Shown in pieces: positions 48,300 through 61,627 of a stretch of 64,000 nucleotides of DNA. Where the stretch lies: NCBI GenBank assembly GCA_029891385.1, contig CM057228.1, positions 23,026,309 to 23,090,308 of the forward strand, in the 5' to 3' direction. The position numbers were made by a program, and so were the translations under genes. Under the pieces are notes generated by a model, which searched no databases, was not told the DNA's origin, and saw only the letters and a list, made by a program, of their open reading frames with translations. How positions within the stretch are numbered: the stretch's first letter is position 1; each line of letters opens with the position of its first letter. Origin of the DNA: Erythroxylum novogranatense (Eukaryota; Streptophyta; Magnoliopsida; Malpighiales; Erythroxylaceae).

Positions 48300-48770
48300 T
48301 AATAAAATTATTAGTGACAAATATTGTCACTATTTATAATTATTTTAGTGGCGATAATGTTGTAACAATAAAATGAAGTACTGTTACATCTGTATTAGTC
48401 ACTACTTCATATTATTTGTATCAACAAACTTGTCATAAATATGTAAAGTTGCTACGACCATATAGTGTTGTCACACATTTCATAGGTTTTAGTGTCGACA
48501 CTTTTGTCACAATATAATGAAGTACTGTTACAATTTTTTTCGTCACTACTTTATATTATTTGTGTCAACAAACTTGTTCATAAATAAGTACAGTTGTTGT
48601 GACCATATAGTGTTGTCACACATTTGATAGGTTTTAGTGTTGGCAATTTTGTCACAATAAAATGAAATAATGTTACGACTTAAATCGTCACTACTTTGTA
48701 TTATTTGTGATGATCAACTTATCATAAATATGTACAGTAATTGTAACAAAAGTATTGTATAATTGTGACC
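48300..48770 (+). repeat. ~145-bp tandem subterminal repeats of the CACTA remnant
   Basis: 'aatgaagtactgttac' or close occurs at 48373, 48517 and 48662, with 'gaccatatagtgttgtcac' and 'tttgtcacaata' blocks in the same order. Such subterminal repeats are the usual binding region for CACTA transposase. Confidence 0.8.
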
Positions 48771-48923
48771 ATTTTTTAAATTAGCCACTATTTAATTAGT
48801 GACGGAGGTATTTGTGACAGGATGTGATGACTACAAAGATTGGACACTATTAATAATAGTGATAAATATTACTGCTTTTAGTGACAACTTTTACTTTCAC
48901 TAAAAATACAATTTCTTGTAGTG

Positions 48924-49265
48924 ATATTCCCACGATCTCTATCCGCTGATGATGTAGCGTGATCTTGTCAAAGCTCATATAACATACTGGCCTAATCCAA
49001 TGCTTCCCATAACAAGTCCACTAGTCATAGTCTATTTATTCGAACATGGGCCAAGTCCTTAGTCCATCAAGTCCTTAACCTAGGTCGAGTTAATCTCCAT
49101 AAGGTCCGAGACTTTACCAAAATTCGCACCAAGTCCAATCCCATTAGCCCATGTTTGCCTTATTATTTTTGCATGCCTCTCTTATGTGTGTAATCCAGCT
49201 AACCTTCCTCCTAAGACGCATCGTGGAGGTCGTTGAGAAGTGCTCCAAAGTTTAAAGGTCTAACA
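48924..49265 (-). repeat. Family G LTR fragment
   Basis: Minus strand starts TGTTAGACCTTTAAAC at 49265, colinear with the LTR parts at 4431-5296 and 5784-6631; cut by the CACTA end at 48923. Confidence 0.75.
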
Positions 49266-50142
49266 AACTACCCCCACCAGATGGATTCGACGCCCTTGTC
49301 AAATTAGTTTGTTGGCACTCCTCTACGAGTGGTTTCTTTAAAGACTCCGTAGTTAGCTTTTAAAGACGATAGCAAGTCTTCATATTGAATGTCACTTCAC
49401 CCACGTACTATTGTCCCAATCCATTGGAGTTGTCTTTGCTTACAATTGGAGTCATCTTCTCAAGGCTCACCGCTCCCACCAAAGACATGTTGAAAAGAGC
49501 TCCATCTGTTGAGCTTTCCCTATCACCTTGATCCTCTGTCATCTTGGCAATGATATGCTCCTTACCCTCCTTCTGTTTTGGGCTTTCTCGAGCATAGTTT
49601 GGTTCCTTTTCAATGATCACAATTGACACTTGTGCTACTGATGTTGTAGTCTCCTTCGTCCCATCAAAAAATGTACAAAAATTAACAAAGAAGGATTTTT
49701 CATCATGCATAAACATCATACCTGCTAAACTTGGGTACAACACTATCTTTGCTACCTTAAGAAAGTTGATCCCTAATATCATTTCGAAATCCTTTAGTGA
49801 TATGACCATGCAATTCATTTTAGGACGCCAACTCCTTATGCTCACTGGGCCATTGTAAGCAACTCCCATCACTGCTTGTGCCTTACCTGTAGGGGTTCTT
49901 AACTTTGTCGAGGTCTTCGACACTCTAAGCCCTAACTTGTGCACCATCCTTTTGACCATGAAGGAAGGTGACGCATCCTTATCTACTATTGCGGTCACCT
50001 CTATCTCATTAACCTGTATTCCAACATACGTTAGATCATCATAGGGATAAGGTTCTTTACTAACTACATTCAACAACAAAATCGAATTTAACGTCACATT
50101 ATCCGAAGATTCTCCCTCTTCTTTGGCTGTCAGGGCATTTAC
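49266..50142 (-). pseudogene. Family G gypsy protease fragment
   Basis: A minus-strand frame (49408-50283) encodes an aspartic-protease-like domain: GIQVNEIEVTAIVDKD, where the catalytic DTGA-type motif reads DKDAS, then MILGINFL, IVLYPSLAGM and an acidic tail. The first about 47 codons of the frame are D-family LTR sequence, so the true fragment starts at 50142. It is followed directly by a purine run and the LTR; RT, RNase H and integrase are absent. Catalysis is unlikely with the changed motif. Confidence 0.75.
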
Positions 50143-51173
50143 TGTTGGAACCCGATCCGAAGACCGGATCCCAACCGGAGAAACGGAAAAACAGAACCAA
50201 AATCGAAAAACGGAACAAAGCAGACGAATGCAAATGCAAACGTATCGGAAGACGAAACGAATATGAATCGAAAGAGAAAGCAAATCGGATCAGAATGAAA
50301 ACGGATATCAAAGAAAAACGAATACGAATCGAAATACGAATTTCCGGCATCCGAAGCATGAATCTTAGAAAAGCGATCGCGTTGGAAATCCTTAAGACAT
50401 TCCAAATCCGGTATAAATTTTTTTCTTTTCTTTCTTTTCCAATTTACTCAATTTCATAAAAAGCAGTACTCTTTTTCAAATTGGAATTCATCAATTCCAT
50501 TATGTCAATCTAAAACTCCAATCATACTATTCGTCTTATACAATTATACAAATCCCATATATTCATATTATTTCTACCAATTTTATCAAAATTTCGGCAG
50601 CATAACGGCTGCATTTCTAACTAACCCAAACCTGCAAAGTGTTCAAAAATACACTTCTATATTCTCAATCGATCATACAATCATCAAAATCCACCGGACC
50701 CTCCGTCCGGGATCGCAGCATATACAAGCGCAATCCTATACCTAGTACATCAAAAATCCTCAATCCAATATACAAATCATAATTTATCATACATAATGTC
50801 ATAATCCAAGTCTTTATACGAATTCCTAATTCAATCAATCCAAACCCAAAAATCAATCATATCTAAATACAATCACAAGTCATATTCTATAATCACACAA
50901 GTTTTATTTCTCCAATCCATACACAAGTCTAGAATTCATTTACAAATCCCATAACTCATTTCTATACACAAATTCATATACATCATGAACTAAATATTTC
51001 GTAAACATAAATGGCATTTCAAGCCATATACAAATACCAATAACCACAATCCAAAATTTCACCATACATAACAATTCTAAACTTCTCAGCAACAATCTAA
51101 CTTAGCAAAATACCATATGGACACATACAAATGGAAACTTTCACCTTCTTTCACTCGATCTTCTTCTCATCAC

Positions 51174-52511
51174 CTGTGGATGGGAATGAAGGGGGTGAGC
51201 TTATTGCTCGTGGGTAACATATTTATAAATCAAATAATAAGCAAAATCATTTTCTAAAACTTTTTTCATTTTATAAAAATTCTCACAATAGGAATCGAAA
51301 AATTATTTTTCAAACTTGTCAATTTATTGAAAAGTCATTCCTAAGCAGTTTCCAAAACCTTTATTGTTGAAAACCTTAATATCTTAGTTCTCGAAACTCC
51401 AAAACTTTTCACAAATCAAAATTAACATTGAAACATGAATGCATCGCATAATAAATGCAGCACGTCATGAACAAAATCAAAATCACATAACACTTCAAAC
51501 GGTTTGGGTCGGTCCAAAACGGAATGTACTGCACATTCTCGCAAAGCGGTCCTGTGCAGCCGTGAACAGAACATACTACACTTTCCTGCATAGCTGTCCA
51601 GTGTAGCCGTGAAGGGAGTCCGAAATTAGAGCTCCAATGCCACTAGCGGGCAGGCAGATGAAGCCTTAAAACAAATGAGACCAGTGCACTGACTCTACTT
51701 ATGGGACCTAACCAAACCCATGTAACAAACATTCATGCTTGAAGAGCAAGTTGCCCGAAGGCACGTTTCGAAAACTTGGTATTCATTCCATGTCACGTCA
51801 AATCAATTGTCATGCACGAATTTCACAAATTCCACAATTTAAAAAGGCACATAACAATTATTCCATCACAAAGAATGCCATAATTTTGTAATTTCTTAAA
51901 GTCATAGATCAAAATAAATTCTCTTTCATTCTAACGATGAAGTCATCACACAATTTATTCGAAACATTTGAAATAATGAATGTCATAATTATTTCGATAT
52001 CTTAAAATCATACCAAAAGCATTGAATTTAATCATTCAACAATCATAATTTACAAACATTGATATAAACAATAATTTGGAAACCTTTGTTTCTTGATTTT
52101 TTTTTAAAATCACATATTTAGCTTATAATTCAAAATATAAATATACTACACACCTCGAATCAATGCCAAAAGTTTGTCCCTAGCTCCAATTTGACCATCT
52201 CTTCTTTTATTCTTCCAATTGAAAAATCCCTACACCAATTTCACTCAATTTCAACATCATAAAAATCATAATTTCTCAAATTGAACTTATAAAACACTAA
52301 TTCCACATATAATCAAGCCATCTAAATCACAAATTTCCAAAATCTCCAATTCACAAAATTGGGCATAACCCTAATTAATTTTCATCCAAAATTGGCCCAA
52401 TTAAACTAAGCATTCACCAAAATTGACTTCATATTACACAAACCCATATCATTTTTCATAATTCTAAACCAAAATTTTAAGGAAAACTCAAAACTTAAAC
52501 TTTTCTCTTAC
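51174..52511 (-). other. Putative LTR leader intron, outer D-family LTR
   Basis: Minus strand donor ATGAG|GTAAGAG (52511), acceptor TTCCCATCCACAG|GTGATGAG (51174) after a pyrimidine tract. Confidence 0.5.
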
Positions 52512-53705
52512 CTCATTTCTCCTCCATTTTTTAAAAAATTTTATTCCCTTAAGAAGCTTTCATCCTTTTCCATCATTTTTCCTTGAAATCAACTTAAAAA
52601 CTAGCTTGAAGGCCCATAAAATCGACACCCCAAGCTTCCATCTTCTTCTCCATAGCCGAAAGTCTCTTTCTCTCCTCTCTTCTTTTATTTTTCTCTTCTT
52701 TTCCTCTAAGGTATCGTGAGTTGCTTGTTAAAAATGACAGCCACCAAGTTTTCTAGTGCCATGTCATTTAAATGAGGGGTAAATGACCAATTTGCCCCTC
52801 CAATTAAGCCTAAAGTCTTAAATTATTGGGACCCGATCCGGAAACCGGATCCCAATCGGAAAACAGAGAACGAACGAGATCGAAACCAAAACGAATTCAA
52901 ATGAAATAACCAAAACACAAGATGCGGAAGCAAAACGAAAAACAAATACGAATACAAACGACTATCAATCGAATCAAAGCAAAGAAACGAAACATAAAGC
53001 GAAATCAAATCGAATGCGAATTGAATCACAAATCGGAAGCGAATGCAAAAACGATCGAGTCGAAACAAATCAAATACTGAGACAAACGAAAGCGGATCCG
53101 AAAACATATACTTATGAAAACTCATTGCGTTGGAAACCTTAAGACATTTCAAATCCGGTATAAATTTTTTTCTTTCTTTTCCCTTTTACTCAGTCTCATA
53201 CAAAGCCACACTCCTTTCCAATTTGGAAAAATCATCAGTTCTATACTCTCAGTCAGAACTCAAACCATAGTATTTGTCCTATACAATTATACAAAGCCCA
53301 TATATTCATATTATTTCTGCCCAAAATCTTGGCAGCATAACAGCTGCACGTTCAACAACCCAAACCTGCAAATGGCTAAAAATGCACTCCTATATTCCCA
53401 CGCAATAGCCAGTATCATCGGACACCCCGTCCGGAAGCCAAATCACATTCATTCTCATATAAGATACAACGTTTTAATATAATCTAAACACAACCCAATC
53501 ATTCATGAATTTCACAATTCCCAAAATCACATACACCATAATCAATTTTATACGAAATTACATTTATCCAAATTTATCTTAAGCCATAAACATATCAACA
53601 CTAAAATCCGAATTACTCAAAATCTAACTTATACAAATTACAAAAAATATGCAAAAGTCGATCTGACATCTTAACCGTCTTTCAACCGATCTCCTACTCG
53701 AAAAC

Positions 53706-54704
53706 CTGGAGATGGGGATGAAAGGGGTGAGCTTATAGCTCGTAGGTAACAGTTTATAACAAATAAATAAGCAAAACCTTTGAAAACACTTTTCTTTTCT
53801 TGTCTCAGAAACCATTTCTTTGAAATTCGTAAAGCACATTTTCAAAAGTTCTTTTCTCGCAGTAGTCGAAATCACCATTTTCAAAACATGAATGCATCAA
53901 TCATATCACTTCACAATGCAAATACACACATAACGGCTCGAGAGTTCCATAAACACGACAGAAAACTAAAGTTTTACCATAAACACGACGAGTCCATTTT
54001 CGGATCTCGTGGGCCTCAAGCGGGCAGCCGGAAGAAGGCTAGGGGAGGTCAACGTGCACGTGACTTAACGAAATAGATTCTCTCTCGCCCAATCACAATC
54101 AAATTCATGCTTCAATATCATTTATCGAATGATCTTTTCCGAATATACAAAATGCCATGAAATCTTTCGAGGCATAACACAAAGGTATTTTGCAATTCAT
54201 CAAAAGTTCATGTATTGAATCAATAATGATTTTTCAAATCATTCATACAATGATGCAACATTTATGATGCAATTGAAATCAGAAAATCTCTTTTGTTTAA
54301 AGAAACAGTAGTGGCTTATAAATTCTATTATAAACGGGTACCCACCTCATTTCCATGCTTGAAGCTTGTCCAATGCTTTAATTTGACAATTTCTTCTTTT
54401 ATTCTTCCAATTGAAAATTCCCTACACCAATGTCACACAAATTCAACCTCATAAATAATATAATCCTTAAAATTGAACTTAGAAAATACTAATTTCACAT
54501 ATAATCAAGCCATCTAAATCACCAATTTTCAAAATCCCTAATTCCCAAAATTGGGCATAACCCTAATTAATTTCCATCCAAAATTAAACCCATAATACTA
54601 AGCAATCACCAAAATTGACTTCATAATACACAAACCCATATCATTTTCTATGATTCTAAACCAAAAACTCCCTAAAAGATCAAAGATCGAAAATCGACTC
54701 TTAC
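53706..54704 (-). other. Putative LTR leader intron, D-family solo LTR
   Basis: Minus strand donor ATGAAG|GTAAGAGTC (54704), acceptor CCCCATCTCCAG|GT (53706). ACGTGCACGT at 54052-54061 lies inside. Confidence 0.5.
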
Positions 54705-55839
54705 CTTCATCTTCTCCAATTTCAGATTTTCTTTGTTCATAATGGAGCTCTCTTCATTCTCCACCTTTTTCTCTCTTGAATCAACATAGAAAGCTTGCTT
54801 GAAGACCCCTAAAAATCAAACCCTAGTTCTCTCTCTCTTTTCTTTCTTCTTCACTCATCCGAAAGCTTGCTCTCCCTTCTCTCTTCTTTCTCTTGTTCTG
54901 CTCTTTTGAATTTTGCTTCCACAAGGGAAGAATGACAGCCCACTTGCTTTTATAGTGCCATGTCATTTAATGAATGAGGAATGACCCATATGCCCCTCCA
55001 TGTAAGCCTTCTAACTTAACTTCTTAAGTAAACTTCCAAAATTGCCCCTTCATTTTTGCCTTAAAACTTTATAGAAATGTCCCTCTATGTCTTACGAATC
55101 TATCGCTTCAAGAATCGGATCGATCGGAGCTCTATAGCTCAAGATATCTCAAAAATACTGAAGTCTGTTCTTCAGACTCGAGGCTGAACACTACACCTAA
55201 CTTCCTACCTGAAATTAAAAGTCTTAGAGGCTAAATTATAGCTCGGTTCCTTCATAACATTTATATCCCCATGTCTCTAGTTTAATTTACAAAAAGAATC
55301 AGATCGATCGGAGCTCTACCGATCGAGATATATCCAAAATACTGAACATTGTTCAGCCATTACAACACCGAGACTGAACACTACATCTAAATTCCGACCT
55401 GAAATTGAAAGTCTTAGAGGCTAAATTATAGCTCAGCTCCTTCATAAAATTTATAGCCCCATGTCTCTAGTTTAATTTCCAAAAAGAATCAAATCAATCG
55501 GAGCTCTACCGATCGATATATCTCTAAAATACTGAACGATGTTAGGACCTTTTCCACAGGTCAGCTCACTTAGATCAGATCGATATTTTTCCATTTAATG
55601 ATAAAACTAATAAATCTAGTATGGAAAGATAGAAAAATGTTTTAGAAATCTAACGCTTCAAAAATCAGGTCGATCGGATGTCGGACAAAGAAGTTATGGC
55701 CAAAAGAGTAGAGGGAGGTCGGTCGACTGAAAATCTACCCCGCGGGCCGATCGACCAACGCCCAACAGGGTCGCTCGGGCGCGCGAGGGCGCTCGCTGCC
55801 AAGCGATCGGCCACGCGATCCAACCTCTAAACTTCAAAC

Positions 55840-57100
55840 TTTCATATTTTTTGACTCCGAGCTCCAAATTTTGCAAACTTGGTACAATTGGAAAGCTAAA
55901 AGAGAGATCTACCATTTTCAAGGAGGACTTGAAAGCAAGCTCGGTCTCTAAAGGGGTCAAAAGTTTGCTACAAGGTGACTGATCGATAAAATCCTCAACA
56001 GTACCAAAATTTGTAAATATCATAACTTTTGAATCAGAACTCCAAATTTGACAAACTTAGTGTCTATAGAAAGGTAAAAGAACTCTCTACAACTTTTATG
56101 AAGGCCTTAAAAATCAGATCGACCTCTAAATGGGTCAAAAACTCCACACAAAGTGACTGGTCGATCAGCTTCACACTAAACAACATCAAAACTTCTAACA
56201 ATCATAACTTTCTACTCCCTTGTCCAATATTTTCTTGCTTTATATCAATAGAAAGATAAAAACAAGCTCTACAATGTTCATGAAGGACTCCAAAGCAACT
56301 TCAACCTCTAGCTAAGTTAATTTTTCAATCGAAGTTTCTGCCCTGATAGCAATCACCTAAGCAATACCCAAACTTCACATTATCATAACTTCTAGCCCCG
56401 ATATCAAAAAATTGCATACTTTATGGGGTTAGAAAGCTGGAAACATGAGCTACAACTTTCATTAAGACCATATGAACAATTTATAAATCAATAAGGGTCA
56501 AAATCCAAATCGAAGCTACTGCCTGGAAATTTCCATACTAAACAACATTCAAACTTCACAATTTCACATCTTTCAACCTCCACATCTAAGAATCGCATAT
56601 TATACATCATTTTAAAGCTATTATAATTCTCTATACTTTCATGTAAACCATTTGCTCCAATTCAAACCCCATCAGTATGGCAATCAGTCTCAAAGCACAA
56701 TACACACAAATCTATACTCCATAGTATTTTTCCAAAACAATGCCAACTACACTTAACTTTGAAAACTCATAACTTTTGATTCTGATATCGAAAATTGTCA
56801 AACTTTATGGCTACAGAAAGCTCTCAATATAATCTACAAATTTTATGAAGATCATTTCCTCAAAATCTGCCTAATCAAAAAGTCAACTCTCTACTCCAAA
56901 AAGTCAAAATTTCTAATTTCTTCAAAATTTCACACTTTCACTTTCTATTTTTTGATTTCAACTTCCATTTCAATCATCTCATCCACTGAAACTTTTATAA
57001 CTAAAACTAATCTTTAAAGTCATCAAAACCAATAAATTCTCTATCTCATCAATTTCCTCAAGGCATAAAAACTTCTATAACACAATTCATATTCGAAAAC
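55840..57100 (-). repeat. ~180-bp modules, D-family solo LTR
   Basis: The 'tttcatgaagaccac'-type block recurs near 55915, 56097, 56278, 56457, 56637 and 56831 (spacing 179-194 bp). Confidence 0.85.
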
Positions 57101-57914
57101 ACTCATTGAATTCATTTAATATTTCTAATTTCTACCGAAAGTTCGGGGTCCAACATAAATCCTTATGTGATGTTCCACAAATGCCCTTGAACTTTACTTT
57201 AAGTCATGCTTACTTTCAGATATGTTTCGCACTATCAATTTGAAGGAATTTGCTAAAGCTTCCTTCTCGAGAATTGTTTCTTATTGTCTCAATTTCGTAA
57301 CGCCATCAAATCATCTAATTTGGAGCACTACATCAAAAGTTATGCTCAAAATATTTCAGATATGTCTTATGCTAAATCATTTTCCAGCATAATTATTTCC
57401 ATCCAAAACTTGACTTCCTTACACCCAAAATTGAAACTTGATGTCTTCATAACAATTATAGGTCTATTTCTCTAGGTTAATCCAAATTAAGAATCACCTC
57501 ATTTGGATTACTAGAGCAAAAGTTATGGCTAAAATACGTTCAGATGTTCCTAATCCAAGACTGCACGCGAATCCAAACTTCCATTCAGAAATTGAAAGTC
57601 TTAGGGGCTAAATTGAAATTCACTTTCTTCATATGACTTGTAGCTCCATGTCTTAATTTTATTTTGCCTCAAGAATAACTTCAATCGGATTACCACAGAT
57701 CCCGAACTTCTCAAAATACTGAACTATGTTCGGAAAATTTCCTAACTCACTTTGATTAATTTAATCAACCTCAATTTAATCTCAAAAATTCACAAATTTC
57801 TCATAAAAATGTAATTCATTGTCTTAGGAATCCAACACGTCGAAAACCAAGTCAATCGGATGTCGGACGGAAAAGATATGAGCGAAAGATTAAAGAGGAG
57901 TCATATTTCCTATA

Positions 57915-58105
57915 ATCTGGAAATAATAATTAAATAATCCGGAAATAATAATTAAATAATTAAAAAAAATAAAAATTAATAATAAATTTTCATACAAAGA
58001 CCCTCCTACGGCGCCCTTGCGAGAGATTCCGAAACCCCTTTTTTCTTTTCTTTTTTCAATATATATATATATATATATACATAATTACATATATATATAT
58101 TCGAA
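57915..58105. repeat. AT-rich duplication and (TA)n in outer D-family LTR
   Basis: A 24-bp unit 'ggaaataataattaaataat' plus four bases occurs twice (from 57919), then A/T runs and two (TA)n tracts (58057-58100). Confidence 0.85.
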
Positions 58106-59150
58106 TTTTTCAAAAATCGTAGCTCTTGATTTAAAATTCCAAATTTGACAAATTTGATCTCTATGAAAATCTTGAAGGAAGCTCTACAACTTTCATGTAG
58201 AACTCAAAAATCAATTTTGTCTCTAAAGAGGTCAAAAATCCAATCAAATGTACTGCCCCAATTTAATGTAAACCTAAACAATATTTAACTTTGAAAATTT
58301 ATATCTTTCAACTCCAAATTCCGAACACCTCATATTTTATATCACTGCAAAGATCAGAAAGTCACCTACAACTTTTATGCAGGACATAAAAATCAATTTG
58401 ACCTCTAAAGAAGTCAATTTTTCAATCAAAAGTTCTGTCCTCTAAATATCATGCTAAAACCATAACAGAAACTTGTAAAAATCATAACTTATTATTCCTT
58501 GATCTAAAAATTTTATACTTTATATCAAAATAAAGATCAGAACATTATCTAAATCTTTCATGAAGAACTCAAAAGCAAATTCAACCACTAACTGGGTCAA
58601 TTATTCAGTCAAAGTTTCTACCATATCATTTGTCAACCTATGCCACATTCGAACTTCCAAATTTTATAACATTCAATTCTCACATCCACTAATTGCATAA
58701 TATATATCATTTTAAAGCTTGAAAGATCTTCTATGACTTTCATGAAGACCACTAAACTTAATTTAGAACATATATTTCAGAATTTTTCCTCGAAACACAA
58801 TATGCACCATACTACACTTAGAAACATTTCAAAGTCAAAGTAAAATAACCTTAACTTTGACTGACCATAACTTTCACTCCCCATATCGAAAAATTGCAAA
58901 CTTTATGGCGACAGAAAGCTCTCAACATAATCTACAAGTTTCATGTAGATTATTTTCTCAAATTTTGCCTAAATCAAAAGGTCAACTCTCAATAGCCAAA
59001 AAGTCAAACTTTCCATATTTTCACATTTTTTTCACTTTATTTCTTGATTTTCAACTAAATTTTCAATTTCTCATTCACTCAAAACTTTCATAAAATATAC
59101 ACATCTAGTCAAAACCCAAAGGTATCAAATTCAAATTCAATCCTTTCTTA
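58100..59150 (-). repeat. ~180-bp modules, outer D-family LTR
   Basis: The 'tttcatg(a/t)ag' block recurs near 58191, 58373, 58556, 58738 and 58939 (spacing 182, 183, 182, 201 bp). Confidence 0.85.
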
Positions 59151-59258
59151 TCAATTTCTTTTAAAGATATATACTTCCATAACACAATTCATATAGTAAA
59201 CCACTCATTTCATTTCACTTAATATTTCTAAATTTCACTCAAAAATTGGGGTCCAACA

Positions 59259-59426
59259 ATAGGCTTTGTGTATATTGGCTTTGAGTCAAATTCTGGACTG
59301 ATATAGGTAATATTGGATCTAGTAACCTTCTTGAAAGTGGTAGAGAAAGTTCATAGCTTTCCAACGATGCATAATATGCCATTTTTGGATGTAGAAATTG
59401 AAAGATATGCATTTTCGAAGGTTGTA
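59259..59426. other. Short fragment resembling a D-type LTR module
   Basis: 'gaaagtggtagag' and 'attgaaagatatgcattttc' blocks resemble LTR modules in plus orientation; too short to assign. Confidence 0.4.
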
Positions 59427-59825
59427 TGTAGCATCCCACTCCTGTAAGAACCGAACCCGATATCGATAGTGATATCCGAGCTCGTGCCTCACGAGGATGG
59501 TATGCTAGAGCAGTCGAATCAATTTAAAAACCCAGTAAGACATTTTTCATTTTGAAAAGCAATCGAGTGCGCATATATCAGTAAATAATTTGATCCCGGT
59601 TTAATACGAAATCATTTTTCAATCATAAAACAATTCATACACGCATTATCCACAGCCAAGTTGGGCCCAATACAATATCAGTACTAATCTGCGGAATTTG
59701 CAGAGTTACAATTTACAATAATACCAAATGACTCTATTGCAGATGTGAAACTGATCCAGACCTCAAACTCTAACTTTCTTGTAGTAATCATACTCCCGTT
59801 TGTCTAATGGGGTACTCGTCAATCC

Positions 59826-61507
59826 CTAAAAAATAATTGCAATGTTGGGTGAGTTTGCAAACTCAATGAGAAATCATCATCGATGGTCCACTCAATTCAT
59901 GCATATACAATCCATGTACCATAAATTACATACGATCACATTTCTCAAATGTAAGGCGTTTCGCCTTTCACATAATTCAAATTAATCACACCATATATGC
60001 AATGCACATGTGATACTGTCCAATTTGTTACGGTGTTGTGACCGAGCGCCTATCAGTGATCAGTAATCAGACGCGTCTAGGGAGTAGGAGAGCCCTCTTG
60101 GTATGCACTAACTCCCCTCGAGCTCGAGGCTCGGTTCAGTAACAGTGTTTCGGTGGGCTTGAAGCCCTAATATAGTGAGCTTGTAGCTCTTACATTGGCT
60201 GCTCCGGTCACAACTGTCATTATCTGATCATGCTCTTATGCATGAATGCATATGCTCCAATTTTCATTTACAGTCATTTAAGTTTCAGTGCCATTTCCCC
60301 TTTCCTTCGGACCTTCGGTCCAATATTTCAGTCATATGCATTTACAATTTATTTCATTTATGCATTCATAGCCATTTACACTCAATAGCACTTCAATAAC
60401 AAATTTCCAATATTTCGGACACCTATGGTTCGAAATTAATCAAAATCAAACACACATATCCATCCATTATCTCCACATGACATCAATGCATAAAATTAAA
60501 CACACATAGATTGAGGAACCAACTAGGTTACTCACCTGTACTTCCGAGTTACAGCCTGGAAGTCCCAGCAATATCCGTGGAATATCGGTCCATCGGAGCC
60601 TCTAAAACAGTCAAATAATTTCCATTACAAAATGCACAGTCAAAATAATTCAATGATGCACATGCCTTGAATAAAAGATGTACTATGCTTATTCATGACT
60701 TTCCCGATGCTATATCCCAATTTCCACTCTCTTTTGTCAAATTCTAACTTTCCACTCAATTTCTCAATAATAACTCATTTCCAATTCAATCACATGATAT
60801 GGAATTCCATCAATTCCATTTCTCATATTCAGTCAATTTATGAAGTCATACTCGCTAGGGTATTACCTCAAAATCAATATCACTATTCCCTAGATCGAAT
60901 TCATCCTTTACGCCCAGTTCTAAATTCCAATAGCCTATCTTTATATTTTGGGACCCCACAATTATACCCCAATTTTCAAAACAATCCTTAGGTTGCAATA
61001 CAATCACATTTTTAACTTTCTTTCTATAATTGCGATCCCACTAATTAATTTCAAACTTTCATTCTTCACATCAATTGTAGACCTCTTTCTCTAGATCATA
61101 ACGAGTCAAACATCACCTCAATTGGAGGTCTACACCATTAGTTATGCCTCAAAAACTAAATTATTTCACTTCAGGAAACTGCCCCTCGCCGTAACCAAGG
61201 GTCCTTCGTGGCGACGTAAGGGTCGCTCGCAGGGGCGTGGGAAACGTTCATCGCGGCGAACACATTTCTTTGACTCGCCTCTACGTGAGGAAGGAGGCTC
61301 GTCACAGCGAGCACGCATTTACTCGTCGCGGCGAGGCTACTTTCAGACGTCGCGACGTGCGGCTCCACCGTCTTCTCTGAATGGCTTAACATCCTTTCTC
61401 TCTCTAAAAACCAATATTAACTCACTCTAAACTAACCAATCTCACACCATAAATACCATAAATGCATCAAACAGCCATAAATAACAATATTAAACCATTA
61501 AACTTAC
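59826..61507 (-). other. Putative LTR leader intron, truncated F-type LTR
   Basis: Minus strand donor GATTTG|GTAAGTTT (61507) and acceptor ATTATTTTTTAG|GG (59826). Confidence 0.45.
61190..61375. repeat. GC-rich palindromic array in truncated F-type LTR
   Basis: Variants of CGTCGCGGCGAG and CGTCGCGACG, like those in B and A; absent from solo LTR F. Confidence 0.8.
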
Positions 61508-61627
61508 CAAATCGAAGCTCAAATCCTTAAACCCTAAATCTCCGAAAAATCTCTCAAATCTCTAACAACCACGGTGATCATTCATAGCCATACCAAACAT
61601 CATCATCTTCAAGATTCCTAACAGATA

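Larger units (their letters stand above)
47169..48923 (+). mobile_element. CACTA (CMC/EnSpm) transposon remnant with captured gene fragment
   Basis: The right end TTTCTTGTAGTG (48912-48923) is the complement of the classical CACTACAAGAAA terminus, followed by ATA as the possible 3-bp duplication. The 850 bp before it have many TAGTGAC/GTCACTA subterminal motifs. No left terminus or transposase is in the window; the left side is cut by the LTR fragment ending at 47168. Host-gene exons lie at 47580-48051. Confidence 0.75.
52824..57155 (-). mobile_element. 4.3-kb D-family solo LTR
   Basis: 4332 bp from TATTGGGACCCGATCC (first G of TG changed to A) to GGGGTCCAACA. Target duplication TAAAT at 52819-52823 and 57156-57160. 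It splits another copy of the same LTR family, in the same orientation. 180-bp modules at 55840-57100; a GC-rich tract at 55715-55825 takes the place of the 20-bp array of element D. Confidence 0.93.
50143..59258 (-). mobile_element. D-family LTR (antisense), split by a solo LTR
   Basis: Plus strand TGTTGGAACCCGATCCG at 50143 to GGGGTCCAACA at 59258, interrupted by 52824-57160; about 4.78 kb without the insert. No second LTR or internal region. Flanks TTTAC and ATAGG do not match, so it is not a simple solo LTR. It contains 180-bp modules at 58100-59150 and an intron candidate at 51174-52511. Confidence 0.85.
59427..61627 (-). repeat. Truncated F-type LTR, antisense
   Basis: Plus strand TGTAGCATCCCACTCC is the complement of the solo LTR F end. 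The 'ggtccactcaattcatgcat' and 'gcaaactca' blocks match F and B LTRs. Its own start (TGTAACATCC on the minus strand) is missing because another LTR begins at 61628. Contains intron signals (59826-61507) and a GC-rich array. Confidence 0.85.

Noticed and set aside
49408..50283. Single 291-codon frame taken as one protein
   Set aside because: The first about 47 codons are antisense D-family LTR; the frame crosses a transposon junction by chance.
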